DNA from: Chenopodium formosanum
Lineage: Eukaryota; Streptophyta; Magnoliopsida; Caryophyllales; Amaranthaceae
Assembly (NCBI GenBank): GCA_024500155.1
Contig: CM044879.1
Span: 21,424,572-21,488,571, forward strand
Length of the DNA stretch: 64,000 nucleotides
Direction of reading: 5' to 3'
In this document: piece after piece, positions 20,861 to 32,482 of the stretch
Numbering within the stretch: the stretch's first letter is position 1
How the letters are laid out: each line of letters begins with the position of its first letter
Notes under the pieces: model-generated
Database searches by the model: none
The model's input: the letters and a program-made list of their open reading frames with translations, nothing else
What the model was told of the DNA's origin: nothing
Made by a program: the position numbers and the translations under genes

Positions 20861-21807
20861 GTTTTAACTTCTTGATGGCCATGTAAAGAAAGAGGCCAAA
20901 ATTTTCAACCATGGGGGGCCTAGAAGAAGTAGAGGCACTTGTCGCCTGACCGGCTGAGGAATCTCCCCAGGGCCGCCAGGCAACCTGTTAACTTTTGCAC
21001 TTCTTTCGCAGTACGGAGCGACTGCATGTCAATTACCGCCTGTATTTTCTCAGAGTTAGCCTTTATTCCCCGTTGATCAATAAGGAATCCGAGAAAATTC
21101 CCAGACTCAACACAAAAGACACACGTTTTTGGATTTAGTATAACCTTGTGCCACCTGAGTTTGGCGAATGTTTCTCGAAGATCAATAAGGTGATTCGCCT
21201 ATTGCTTTGATTTGACCATCATGTCATCAATATACGCCTCTACATTCGTCCCAATTTGATTAAGGAAGACTGTATGAATCATTCGTTGGAAAGTAGCAGG
21301 TGCATTCTTCAACCCAAACGGCATCACAATATAACAGAATAACCCCTGATTAGTTACAAATGCCGTCTTTTCTTGATCCTTTTTCCACATGGGGATCTGG
21401 TGGAAGCCTGAATAGTCGTCCATGAAACTCATCAGGGCATATCTAGCTGTAGAATCGACCTAACTGTCGATCTTTGGAAGTTGATAACTATCCTTCGAAC
21501 ATGCTCTGTTCAATTCAGTGTAGTCAACGCACATGCGCCAAGTACCATTCGGCTTTTTCACTGACACAACGTTAGCCACCCACTCTAGGAAATTGCATGG
21601 CCGAAAGAACTTGGCGTCCACCAGCTTTTTTACTTCAGCAGTTGCCGCCTGACTTGTCTCCTCGCCGTGATTTCTTTTCTTTTGCCGGATGGGGTTCTTT
21701 TTAGGATCCACGACAAGTTTGTGGACAACGAGATTTGGGTTGATGCCTGCCATCTCTTCCACTTCAAAGGCAAAAATGTCTTTGAATTCTCTCAGCAATT
21801 GGTGCAA
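20861..21807 (-). pseudogene. pol: Reverse transcriptase of element H
   Basis: Two frames hold most of RT. In 21460-21807: EFKDIFAF, the VVSVKKPNGTWRMCVDYTEL fingers motif and the LNRACSKDSYQLP word. In 21199-21432: MDDYSGFHQIPM, MPFGLKNAPATFQRM and YIDDMMVKS, the catalytic YxDD box. The stop between them is near 21459. Downstream sequence to 20861 looks like the thumb with further shifts. The order and spacing are those of Ty3/gypsy RT, which copies element RNA into DNA. Confidence 0.85.
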
Positions 21808-21999
21808 GCTTGCACCTAGCTTTGAAAAGCAACCATCCCCACCTTAACAGTCCGCTCTGGCCGACTATTGTGCAGAGGGATATCAATGTGTTCTCCAGTA
21901 GTTTGCGGACGGAGGTTGTCTTACCGTTCCTTGGTCAGTGATTGCTATTGCTCTTCCTTTTTTACCACCACCAGCTGATCAGTTTTTTTTTCTTGGTGG

Positions 22000-22500
22000 C
22001 TGTGGGGCCGAGAGTTCCTCCTTGATTGCATCAAGGTCTATTGGCTCTTCACCCAGGCCCGTTGCTGCAGCCGCGGGCTTTACGTCCGAGAGGTAACACT
22101 CTCGGGCCGTCTTCTAGTCCCCGTTTAGGGAACCAACAGTTCCATCATCCCTCTCATACTTTACCAGCATAAGGGTAGGGATGATGAAGGCCTTGCACTT
22201 GTTAGGAGTGCTTAGGCCAAGAATGAGGTTGTAAGCGGTCAGTTTTTCAACCACTAGAAAACGGATTGTCATGTGCCAACTGCTTCCCCTCTCTCCAAGC
22301 GGACGGGTAAGTCAATCCGTCCGACTGGATGCACAAGTCCTCCCCCAAACCCGACAAGGGTATGAGAGATCTTCATCATGCTATCCGGCCTGTATTTGAG
22401 GTTAGATCAACATTTGAGGCTGATGAGGTCTAAGGAGCTTCCTGTGTCAATAAGAATTCGACCAACCAGTTGGTTGGCCATTTTGCATTCGATGACCATA
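22000..22500 (-). pseudogene. pol: Aspartic protease region of element H
   Basis: The minus strand at about 22375-22505 has MVIECKMANQLVGR followed by ILIDTGSSLDLIS, where DTGSS is the retropepsin active-site motif. Frameshifts follow downstream toward RT. The retroviral-type protease cuts the polyprotein. Placement between gag and RT is as expected. Confidence 0.65.
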
Positions 22501-22779
22501 GGGTCATCATGCGGTCGACGGACTTTGCCTCTGTCCTATTCGGTGCTGATGACTTCGGGAAAGGCGGATGTGCTTGCCACTTGTCCCTCTTTAACAGAAT
22601 TGACCATCTTTCTCATATGGTTCGCGGTGCCCTGAATGGTCGGGCCACCCCTGGCGAATATGCCTGCAATTGTATAGACCAGATCCTCATCAGTCTCGGT
22701 GCTAGCATTAGGCTAGGGAGTCTTTTTATTGGACTGTCCCTGATTCGCCGTGGGAGTCACTTTGGACTTCACATAGGAC

Positions 22780-23133
22780 TTCAATTGTCCTTTGTCGGCC
22801 AGACAATCAATTGTCCACATGAGACTTAAGCAATCGTTGGTGTCATGGCCGACATCCTCATGTTAGTGGCAGTGTTTGTTTTTGTTCCGATTTTCAGCGG
22901 AACCTTTCATAGGAGTCGGCTTCTCTAGAGTCAGCCCAATCGTTTATCTCCATGAGGATGGTGCAACTGTCCTTGTTAAATTCGTAATTAGGAACGTACG
23001 GCTTCCACTCTTTTTTCTTCTTCTAGGCCGGCTCATCGGAGTTATCAACGGCCCATATCTGTTTTTTCTTTTTGCTCTCTTTAGGCTTAAGAGACGGCTA
23101 AGAAGGCCGACTCTCTTTCTCTCGGTCGGACTT
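22780..23133 (-). pseudogene. gag: Gag C-terminal region of element H
   Basis: Minus strand near 22800-22885 has C-H-stop-HEDVGHDTNDC, the Cys/His-box type word (CxYHxxxGHxTxxC) at the end of Tat gag proteins, with the Tyr codon replaced by a stop. The capsid part upstream is lost at the junction with an Athila LTR piece at 23134. Confidence 0.6.
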
Positions 23134-23609
23134 CTTTGAGAATTATGCTAGATTGCATTGCAATTGGTAATGACACGACCAATTGATTTAGGAATTGCAA
23201 TTATCGATTGGTTTGGATTGTGATTCTCTTAGTTTGTTATTCGTAGAGATATCTAGCTTAACGATTAGGAGATAGCTCTTTGATTCCAATTGATTGCTCT
23301 TATCATTAGTCTCACAACCATTGATTGGCATGCTTTTTCCAAGTTGTTGCAATTGTCATGATTACTCGCTGATCCCCATTCCTTAGTGCTTTATTTGTTT
23401 GGTATTTCGTTTTAGTAGTTGTTAGTGTTACCTCGTTACTCTTAGCTTCGACCTAGCTTAGGCACATAATTGAGAGCACTTGAACATAACCGTTCCTAGT
23501 GGTTCGACCCTTGACTTGCCTCTATACTTATATTTAGGTTAGTTGAGTGATTATAAATTTTGTTTGACTTAGGGAGGATTAGTTCAATGACCTAGTTTTC
23601 CCCACGTTA
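23134..23609 (+). repeat. Athila-like LTR 3' end fragment, plus
   Basis: Similar to 14075-14547. It ends CCCACGTTA, followed by AAATGGC, the first bases of an Athila PBS, and then unrelated sequence. The U5 motif GGTTCGACCC lies at 23501-23510. Confidence 0.7.
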
Positions 23610-23611
23610 AA

Positions 23612-24940
23612 ATGGCACACTTAAAGTCTAAACTAAGATCATCGTCATATTCTTCAAACATCTTCCCTTCGCCCATGATGATTTCCAGCCTATCACCTTT
23701 ATGGTTAGTCCATTTGAAAGATTTCCCCCATCCATGCTCGAAGGTTTCATTAGAAGAGGTGATCAACTAAGTTTGGTCAAAAGCTTCATCTTAGATGGCA
23801 TTCTAATTAGTCATTATAGTAACATGGTTTTTCTCTAGTCCAAACAACAAGTTGAATGCTTTCCTACCATAGCACCCTGGAGTTGGGTGTTTTGATTGAA
23901 CGATCCCAAAATCGTCATTCATGAAGTAGCAATTGTGGAATATTCCAAATCCAGGCTTCTTGATACCTTCTAGGACTAATGGTTATGGAAAGTCATAGCA
24001 TGGGTAGTCTTCTCCCTCCCTAATGAATTTTCAATTAAGGGTTTGATTGTAAGATGGGAGTAAAGTGATTATCCCTTTCTTATTGTTGTCTCTACGTGCT
24101 TTGATTTTAGCATCGTGACATTCTAGTTCATTTTTGGTTGGTTTATATCCCAATTTAAAAGAAAAACTTTTCTTTGAGATAGGAAGTAAAAGAGATTTCT
24201 TCATTCCTATTCTCAAAGGCATCCTAGGAAACTAACTACTCTTGAATAAGATGTTGTTCACTATTAGGGTGGAATATGGATAAAGCTTGAATGGTTCTTC
24301 AAGGCTTTCCTCCATATCCAGTGTGTAGATTGGCTCTGAGGCGAATCCCCACATGTCCTCTTCATCATTATCATGGTTTATTTCTAGAAGTGATTGATCA
24401 TTTATTGCTATTTTGAGAGAAAAAGCATGTATAGTCATAGGAAGACCTTGATAGTTCAACCTAATCATTTGATGAAGTGAGGATGATATTGCACCAAGAT
24501 CATGTATCCAAGGACGTTCAAGAACAAGATTGAATATAGGTTTAATGTCCATGACATGAAATTCAACCATCTTTTGAATTGCGCCTGTAGTAATTTGTAG
24601 CTTAACAGTTCCACACACTGATCTTCTCGAGTTGTCATAGGCCCTAATTCTTTGTGTTGTTGATTGAAAATCTTTTTTTAGATCAAGGCCAAGGTATTTT
24701 GCAGTTCGTAATTGGCACACATTTACAGTTGACCCATTGTCTACCAAAGAAGAGGGATGTTATATCCCTTGCACCCCACACAGTTAAGTATAATACGTTG
24801 TTGTGGGTAGTGTCTTTTGAAGGCAAATCATCACCAGTAAAAATGATTGATTTGTCGGATTTCTCGCTAGTAAGGAAGCTAACGAGATCCTGGGGAGTTG
24901 TGTCCGTACTTACATACAAAGCCATTAGAGCATTCAATTA
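23612..24940 (-). pseudogene. pol: Tat/Ogre protease fragment (element I)
   Basis: Frame 24232-24747 starts near the active site, VDNGS (DNG in place of DTG, a variant found in Ogre-type proteases), then LGLDL, RAYDNSRR, FNLVLERPWIHDLGA and LHQMIRLNYQG. The upstream frame 24683-24937 gives the N-terminal flank and is one shift away. Smaller frames at 24031-24222 and 23584-23766 continue the linker toward RT with stops. Retropepsin identity is clear; the rest of the element is missing. It differs from the protease of H, so it is a separate family member. Confidence 0.7.
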
Positions 24941-24949
24941 CAATGCAAA

Positions 24950-25560
24950 GTCGTTATTCTTATTTAATCAAAATTCGTAAATAGCACAAAGTAAACAAGA
25001 TTTGCCTTAGCTTAAGTGATAAATCAACAATTAATTATTCAATTCTATTCTTACTTAATGCAAGATACTATGTGGAATTAATTAATTAAAAGTCCATTTA
25101 AAGTGATCGAACAACACTAATTAATTAATTAAAGTTATTTTAAACAAGAAAATAAAGATCATTTATCTAAGTGCTCGGGATTTTACCACTTCTCTTTGCT
25201 GGATCTTCGTTTAGAACACTGATAGACTCCTTCTTGTTCGTGAACCTCCACCGTAGTAACAAGTATGAGAGGGGTGAGTGTTTAGGACAAGAGGGTTTGG
25301 TAACACACAAGTTCACAAAGTTATACCAGAGTTTTAGGTTAATTTCTGTCTGTTTGAGCCTCGTATTAAGCCTCTATTTATAAGGAATGGGTGCGTTTTG
25401 GGTTTTGAACATTCTGCCCCAGCAGGTGTCGCACGAATGTGAATGAGTTGCGCGCGGTATTATGGTAAGATTCGATTTTATATTCTAAATCTTCCACGAG
25501 TGCATCACTAGCAGTTGCGCTGGGTGTCGCACGCAACTGAATTAGTTGCGCGCAGACTTT
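24950..25560 (-). promoter_or_regulatory. LTR-like promoter region of element I
   Basis: AT-rich sequence with minus TATA (CCTTATAAATAGAGG, about 25371-25385) and, 44 bp upstream on the minus strand, inverted GC words around TTGCGCGC and TGTCGCACGCAAC (25428-25558). Probably U3-R of the LTR that drove element I. LTR ends are not resolved. Confidence 0.45.
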
Positions 25561-25563
25561 TTA

Positions 25564-25880
25564 CACTAGCATAATTTGAGCTTGTCACGGGACAAATAAG
25601 TTCAATAATAAACTTGATATGACAACAAAAATTATGCAACAGGAAAAATGAAGTTCGTGGCTAATTGAAACTAGTGCCACGACTAAATTTTTTTTCTCGT
25701 GGCAAATAAACACTTTTGCAACAAGCAATTATGTTCCCGTGGCAAATGGACATTGTTGCCACAACAAATAATTTTTCTCGTGGCAAACAAACACTTGTGT
25801 CACAGGTCCTTTTTTTATACTGTGATAATCATTCTCACACTTGTGCAACATTAAAATTTATTTTCGTGGCATTATGTTAA
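25564..25880 (+). repeat. CACTA left subterminal repeats
   Basis: CGTGGCAAA or GCCAC words occur near 25653, 25675, 25697, 25733, 25757, 25779 and 25865. Their density falls off outside this stretch. Confidence 0.5.
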
Positions 25881-26620
25881 TACAAAGGGATCATATTTTT
25901 TGAAAGGAAAATAAACTTAAATTAATGTTATCAATCTTTTAGTTTTAATCATGAGATATAAACAATGTAAAAATAAAAATTATTTACAAATTCATACAAG
26001 TAAAATTGATAGAAACTTGATTATGAACCACTATAAATTAATAATCGTATTACATTTACTCAAATAAAATTCAAATTACTTCATTTTCAAAATATCGCAA
26101 CTTATAATAATTGTTAATAATTTTCAAAAAAAAAAACCTTAGCGTAAAATATCCTGCAAAACAAGTTTTTTTTTCAATTTGTAATTATTAATTCTGGGTC
26201 TTTTTGTTTGTATTTTTCAAGATTAGTTTATAATAAAAATTGTATAACATATACATAAAATAAATTATTCTCAAATGAACTTCTGGAAATTTCCACTAAG
26301 CCGTTAAAAGGTACAACGCATTTTGCTTAAAGATTATACATGAGCCAAATTGCTAATAACATTTCCTATTATTAAATTATGCAGCAATACTTCGTATAGG
26401 TGCATGTCCTAAAATACTAAGTAAAAAGGATCTTAAAATCAAGAAAAGTTTTTGAGTACCACCAGCTTTCTCCAAAGAACAATTGCTCTCAAGAAAGCCG
26501 GATAAAAGGTCCATGTTTTATTTTTGATAAGATATACAGGCACCAAAAAAACAAAACCAAGAAGTCAACAAACCGACAAAAAAAGGTACGACACTAGCAT
26601 GGTACTAAGGGGGAACCAGT
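25881..26620. other. AT-rich interior of J without genes
   Basis: No coding signal. Poly-T and poly-A runs and simple AT sequence; 26460-26620 is likely the 3' untranslated end of the LINE fragment. Confidence 0.4.
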
Positions 26621-27185
26621 CTAGAATAGCCATCCTTGGATATCCTCCGTAGGAACCTTAGCTAGTTCTAAAGGAACATCTAACACTAAATTAAAATCAT
26701 TTGATAGATCTACACCAATGTTTGCAAGCAAGTTCGCTACGTGATTGCCTTCACCTTGAAGCACCTGGACTTCCCAATCTTCCTTTTGTATCAAATCTTT
26801 ACAGAAATCGATTAAGTAGGCACATTCACCCACATCATCTTGCTCGTTTTATTTGATAGCACTTGAATATAAGCCTTGTTATCTAACTACAACACATGTG
26901 TGTCAATACTGAGATCCCTGACTAAGATCTGACCCTTCTTAAGCGCCAGAATTTCAGCTCGAAAAGCTGAGCAACACCCAAAGTTGGCAGAACACCCCGA
27001 AATTAACTTGTCTCATCTCTGATAATATCCCCTCCCCCAGCTAGCTCAAGAGAGCCATTTGCTGCTCCATCTATGTTAAGCGTGCACCATCCTACTGGCC
27101 AATGGGAATGGGGTTGGCTATGACTGCAATGCCTTCTACAGAAGCTCGGTCTGTCCTTTTCTAAAACCAGTAGCAGTTGCAACAA
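26621..27185 (-). pseudogene. LINE RNase H fragment
   Basis: Minus-strand pieces of a plant non-LTR retrotransposon RNase H. 27003-27185 has GWCTLNIDGAANGSLELAGG with IIRDE, where NIDGA carries the first catalytic Asp. 26880-27000 has AFRAEILALKKG, carrying the Glu. 26621-26833 has WEVQVLQGEGNHVANLLANI, near the final catalytic residue. Stops and a frame change lie near 27003 and 26834. The fragment is the extreme C-terminus of the LINE pol protein, as expected for 5'-truncated insertion. Confidence 0.7.
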
Positions 27186-27413
27186 ATGGAGCGCCCAAGA
27201 TACTCAATGTCGTCAACACTTTCTCTGTCGAAAGATTTCATAGCTGGACATGGACGAGGTGAAATATAGCTGTAAACGCCCATGTTCATTGGCTCTTCTT
27301 GACACCAGACTACCTCAACATCTGCAGCAAATAGTCTAAGTCAAAATTTCTTGTTTTTTTTAAAATAAATAATGGAAATTCTTGTTTATTTATATATTGG
27401 AAATTCCAAGTCT
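26875..27413. repeat. Tandem duplication, copy 1
   Basis: 539 bp, nearly identical to 27421-27960. It starts in CTTGTTATCTAACTAC and ends GGAAATTCCAAGTCT. The copies are separated by GAGATCC. Confidence 0.9.
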
Positions 27414-27420
27414 GAGATCC

Positions 27421-27960
27421 CTTGTTATCTAACTACACCACATGTGTGTCAATACTGAGATCCCTGACTAAGATCTGACCCTTCTTAAGCGCCAGAATTT
27501 CAGCTCGAAAAGCTGAGCAACACCCAAAGTTGGCAGAACACCCCGAAATTAACTTGTCTCATCTCTGATAATATCCCTTCCCCCAGCTAGCTCAAGAGAG
27601 CCATTTGCTGCTCCATCTATGTTAAGCGTGCACCATCCTACTGGCCAATGGGAATGGGGTTGGCTATGACTGCAATGCCTTCTACAGAAGCTCGGTCTGT
27701 CCTTTTCTAAAACCAGTAGCAGTTGCAACAAATGGAGCGCCCAAGATACTCAATGTCGTCAACACTTCCTCTGTCGAAAGATTTCATTGCTGGACATGGA
27801 CGAGGTGAAATATAGCTGTAAACGCCCATGTTCATTGGCTCTTCTTGACACCAGACTACCTTAACATCTGCAGCAAATAGTCTAAATCAAAATTTCTTGT
27901 TTTTTTTTTAAATAAATAATGGAAATTCTTGTTTATTTATATATTGGAAATTCCAAGTCT
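27421..27960. repeat. Tandem duplication, copy 2
   Basis: 540 bp. Only a handful of substitutions and one extra T in a poly-T run separate it from copy 1, so the duplication is recent compared with the LINE decay. It repeats the N-terminal RNase H piece (27549-27731). Confidence 0.9.
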
Positions 27961-29023
27961 AAATTCTGATGCAACCAAAATTCTAGTTACATGATGCTAG
28001 AAATCTGATTATCAAGGAAGTCTTGGTGTGTTTAGGAAACAACAATTATGTATTTATCTTGTTTCTTAGTCTTTTATTATTAGGATTCTAGTGCTTTACT
28101 TAGTCACCAAGGCTTTATGTTTAGATAAAATGTAACACATTTCCACAACTTGAAGTAGAATGTGGAACGCTTAAATAACTGAAACTATACATCTCTAATT
28201 CCATCCACAACACCAGCAAATCCTTCATTTTAAGAAAACTAGCTATAACAAATATAACTAGACCAATTTAAAAACTTTTATATCGATACAACTCTCAATG
28301 GACAAGGTCATATGGAAAAGGCAAAGCTGCTCCACTCCACAAACGGCAACATCATTATTGCTATTTTGTTTTTTTCCTGTGTTCATCGAGCTGATAATGA
28401 TCATACATGATTTCAGAATGGGGAACAGTAACTTTACCAAGACATCAACATAATTGATAAACTTCAGAACACTTGCCAATGTTGCATATGTTAACATAGC
28501 ATTTTCAGGCTAAGCACTGGCCCATGACACAAAGAACAAATAAACCAAACATAGCTATAACTTTCTTTGTGTCAGCTAATTATGTTGTCTACTTATCTGG
28601 AAAAGACTGCACTAACAAAGTTTATAAATCCTCATTGATGAAGCAAAACCAAAAATATAAGATGCGATAATGCTGACCACATGGAAAAATACTTACTTTC
28701 CCATATCATAAAATTAAAAGCCTAATGCTCTCCTAGCAATCTAAGTGCATTTTATTATCCTTAGCGAGCCGCTAGAATCTGGTTCATTGTTATCACAACC
28801 ATGATGACCCTGAATATCATCAAATGATATGAGTAAATAGAGCTATTAAGATCTTTTCTTGATGCATTCAATACTAACCAAAGAAACCTTGGAGAAAAAT
28901 AAGAGGATGCACTGGAAGAAAAATGCAAATGAGCTCTAGTTTAAAACCGGCTTTACCCACCAAAGTTAAAGTTTATTGAACACCGAATAACTTAAAATGG
29001 GAATTGAAAGTACAAATTGATTA
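27961..29023. other. Interior of J without recognised genes
   Basis: AT-rich, no motif recognised on either strand; the 79-codon frame at 28258-28497 has no support beyond being open. Confidence 0.4.
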
Positions 29024-29028
29024 GTGAG
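29024..29028. repeat. Target-site duplication of element D, left
   Basis: GTGAG directly before the LTR; repeated at 55367-55371. Confidence 0.92.
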
Positions 29029-30908
29029 TGTAGGGAATATTTCAAGCATTATGATCCCAAACTTGAACCCCACTGTGATCATACACTTAAGTATGGTGGC
29101 GTTCCAAAGGGAAAGAAAAGAGAGCAAAAGAGTCGCCAACAAGTTTTAGGAACTTGTAAACCCAAAAGACAATCCAAAAGGACCATCAACTCCATAAGGT
29201 CTTGAACCAAACAGGGTCCGGGGATGAGGGTACGAATCCAATCTACAAAAGAAAGGACCCGCCCTATAAAATAGGCCTCTACTTTGTTCTGCTTGTATTC
29301 ATGCGCGCTTTTCGAATAACATACAAACATTATATTAAACTACCCTGTTTATCTATGTTGGTTGAATATTAATGCACAAATAATACTATTATTGGCGATC
29401 ACTTGAGTTAAAATCACATTAGCCTAAACCAAATTAATAATTATCTTATTAAGCGTGATTTCAAGTACAAATTCCCTTTAACAAGCATAAAAGGTGTGAT
29501 CAAGCAATAACAATAAATATATATCAAGCAACATAATCATAATAATAACCATAATAATCATGATAAGGCATAATAAAGCTTAAAATAATAGCAAGATCCT
29601 AGGCATGATACTAACAAGATCAATAACAAATCCTAGCATGTCACTAAGCAATAAAGATCAAAGCTTTAAACCTAACATGGTACTAACATGATATTAGAAA
29701 GAGTAAAGCAACCTAAACATGATACTAGAAAGCATTAAATAACATCCTAACATGATACTAGGAAGATTAAACAATAATAAGCATGCTTTCTACATTGTTA
29801 ATAAAATAGGGAGTAAGCTAATCTACTTACTTTGAAGCCTCGTACCTCTTTCTTATAACAAATACACAAGTTAGTAAACTTCAATGAAAATAATAAATCA
29901 AAGAATTAAAGGAATTAAATCAAAGTCAAATTAAATAAAGTTTGAACTAGATTTGGACCAAACCCTCAGAAATATCAAACCTTGCACGTCTAGGGCGAAG
30001 GCAACTTCGAACTTGGCTAAGAGATTCTAAGTCTTGTGAATGCGGAATATTGTATTTTGTAAAGAGGTTGGTTTAGAAAAAGAGAGAAAGAATTAAGCTA
30101 TATTGCTTAGAGAGAGAAATAGAGAGAATTGATAGTAAGAATTGATGAATGAAAACAGAGATTCGGGACCCTATTTATAAGGAAATAACCCCGAAAAATC
30201 ATAGAATTTGATAAGGAATAAAACTACACGCTGTCGCCAGGAATTTAATCTGTCGCGACGCGACTGGGTCTGCTGCGAGGCGACTAGGTCTGTCGCGAGC
30301 CGACAGCCTTGTCGTTTGGCGACAACCTGTTTAAGCGCGTTTCCTCCACGCGGAATCCGATCTTTAACCAACTTGATCTACGGGATCCGTACAGAAGATA
30401 AAATACGTATTTTCAAAGATAATAATAATAATAAAATAATGCTTTATTCCAAATAAAAGTCTAAAAAAATAAATAATTATTAAATCTAATAATATTAGAA
30501 TTAAAAAGAACCTTCTAGAAACTTCTACAAAATTATAATTAATCCTAATAATCTTAGGAATAATAATTAACATTGGGCCCTCCTCTAGATCATTGTATGT
30601 AAATAATTAACCGGGCCCAGTTTAGTATTTTGGCCATAACTTCCTCAATATTCATCGGAATTGGGCTAATAATATATCGTTGGAAAGATCTCTTCGATCC
30701 CCATCCAACTACACTATTATTGGACCTTAATTACGGACAAAAATAAACTGTATAGAGTTATTTTCAAAAACGGAGAGAATAGAATTTTTAATAAAACTAA
30801 ACCGCAACACTTGACTTTCAAACACTTTCACCTCATTCGATTATGGTTCAATGTGAAAGGCATTCATCACTGGGTTTGGTTTAGGGGAGACACAAATGAG
30901 TGTCTACA
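29029..30908 (-). repeat. 3' LTR of element D
   Basis: 1880 bp, TGTAGGGAATATTTC...GTGTCTACA. Minus TATA at 30172-30181. A GTCGC-rich stretch at 30234-30330 is longer than in the partner LTR. Confidence 0.92.
30172..30330 (-). promoter_or_regulatory. LTR promoter of D (left copy)
   Basis: GTCGCC/GGCGAC cluster (30234-30330), then 53 bp downstream on the minus strand CTTATAAATAG (30171-30181). Confidence 0.55.
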
Positions 30909-30924
30909 GAAGCCCCCACTTTGA
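30909..30924 (-). promoter_or_regulatory. Polypurine tract of element D
   Basis: Minus strand GTCAAAGTGGGGGCTTC abuts TGTAGACA of the 3' LTR. Confidence 0.8.
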
Positions 30925-31144
30925 CTGAATTTGGAGAAACTTAGGTTTCGAAAACAAAAGTCAAAGTATCGATAGGGACGGAGAATGATTCAAAACGTTC
31001 TGCGATTCCAAATCATTCTTATAACGCCGGTACCTGTAAAACAATGTTAGTTAAACAGATAAAAGAGTTAAGAAACGCGTATCTTGCATCGTCGAGCACA
31101 CGTCTCTGAACGTAACCGTTTTGTTGCTGTATTTCGTTGTTTGT

Positions 31145-31460
31145 GACAACTTCCACAATACCTCGTGAACGTCATCATTGAAGGTAACCATATGTCGTCA
31201 TCTTCAATATTCTTGGTGACAATCCTCCACAGAATTTCGGGAACATCGTCGAAAATAACTGTATGTCGTCATCTTCAGGGTTGTGGCAGTACGTCGCCAC
31301 GGCAGTGCATCGCCGCTATAGACAATCTCTTCTTTACCTTGAGGGGCCGTCGAAGGTGACCTTACTTCGCCATCTCCAAAATTTGTGACATTACATTGCC
31401 ACGGCTGTATTTCGCCACTAGACAACTCCTCTCTATTTTGGGATATTGCCAAAGAATCAT
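31145..31460. repeat. Imperfect tandem repeats in the tail of D
   Basis: About four units near 80 bp with CATCGTCGAA, GTCGTCATCTTCA and CGCCACGGCAGT words, as in G (19670-20000). A short ATT microsatellite follows at 31483-31503. Confidence 0.65.
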
Positions 31461-31745
31461 TCTGTGTATTGACCCTTAATATATTATTATTATTATTATT
31501 ATTTATGTTTTTGTTTTTTTTAATGCTTTGGTGCTTTAATGAACCATTATATCGGTGCCTTGTTATGAGCCAATACTTAGGCGCTTTAAGCTAAGTGAGA
31601 CGATCTTTCATCAGGTCCATCACTTAATGCAATTGCAATCAAGCTGACTAAATCATGTCAATTTTGCTTAAAGGGGCTAACTGGTGTACCAAGGAACCCA
31701 AACTGCCAAAATAGGCCCAGAAAGTCATAATGTGGGGCCCAGCAT

Positions 31746-31869
31746 CTTGTCGCCGCTCTAGCGCTAGCCAGAGACAACTGTCGCCAGCATTTCCATCCGT
31801 CACCTCGCGACAGAGTCTGTCGCCTCGCGACAATCCTGTCGTTTGGCGACAGAATCGGGGTTTTAAAAA
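31746..31869 (+). promoter_or_regulatory. Putative promoter of the antisense mobile-domain gene
   Basis: Repeated TGTCGCC and GGCGACA words (31746-31852), then TTTTAAAAA (31861-31869) on the plus strand. The gene's first exon begins about 600 bp later. TATA quality is only fair. Confidence 0.5.
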
Positions 31870-32482
31870 CCGTCTTCTTCTTCTTTCTCATTTGCTGCTC
31901 TACTTCTTACGTTTTTCGCGAAAGTTGAATTTGCTCGTTCTTGCTCATTTCTCAACCAAATTCGTTCAAACTTGTTGCAAATCGAAGCTTTTCTCATCTA
32001 TTTTCCCGATATATGTAAGTTTTGCTCAAACTCTACTCGGTTTTTGATGAATTATGCGTTCTTGTTCGCGAATTTTCAAAAAATTCAAAAATGTTCTTGC
32101 TTAATTTGCTTTGTTCGTTGAATTTCATGCCTTGAATTTGTTTAATTATGCTTGTATATTGCCTTGGGAGTATTTTGAGACTTGTTTGACTTAATTTGGT
32201 GAAGAAACTGGCAATTCACCATTGTTGGACCTCTTGAGGTCGTGAAGAACAATGTGGGTCGTTCTTTGCATTTTTACTGCTTTTGCTTGTACAATTTGTC
32301 ACAATATTCACCATATGTTTGCAAGAAATTGTTTGTTTGCTTGAAAAATGCTTACATGCTTAGTTGAATTTTTACTCTGTTTTAGTACTACGTACTCTAT
32401 TTTGCGAACATAGTATCATGCGTCCTAGGCGAACCTTAGATACTGTAGAGCCTTAAAATTAATTACTTTTATATATTTTAGC

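Larger units (their letters stand above)
15620..23133 (-). mobile_element. Tat-like Ty3/gypsy element H, degraded, LTRs missing
   Basis: The minus-strand order is gag end, protease, RT, RNase H, integrase, 3' tail. The gene order and the plant-type second RNase H make it Tat-like. It is GC-richer than its neighbours. Element G (17587-20583) interrupts RNase H. Both ends are cut against Athila LTR pieces. Many frameshifts and stops show it is old. Confidence 0.75.

Noticed and set aside
25561..25563. Target duplication for CACTA J (TTA)
   Set aside because: The right flank is TAA, so I cannot claim a duplication; the left boundary stays tentative.
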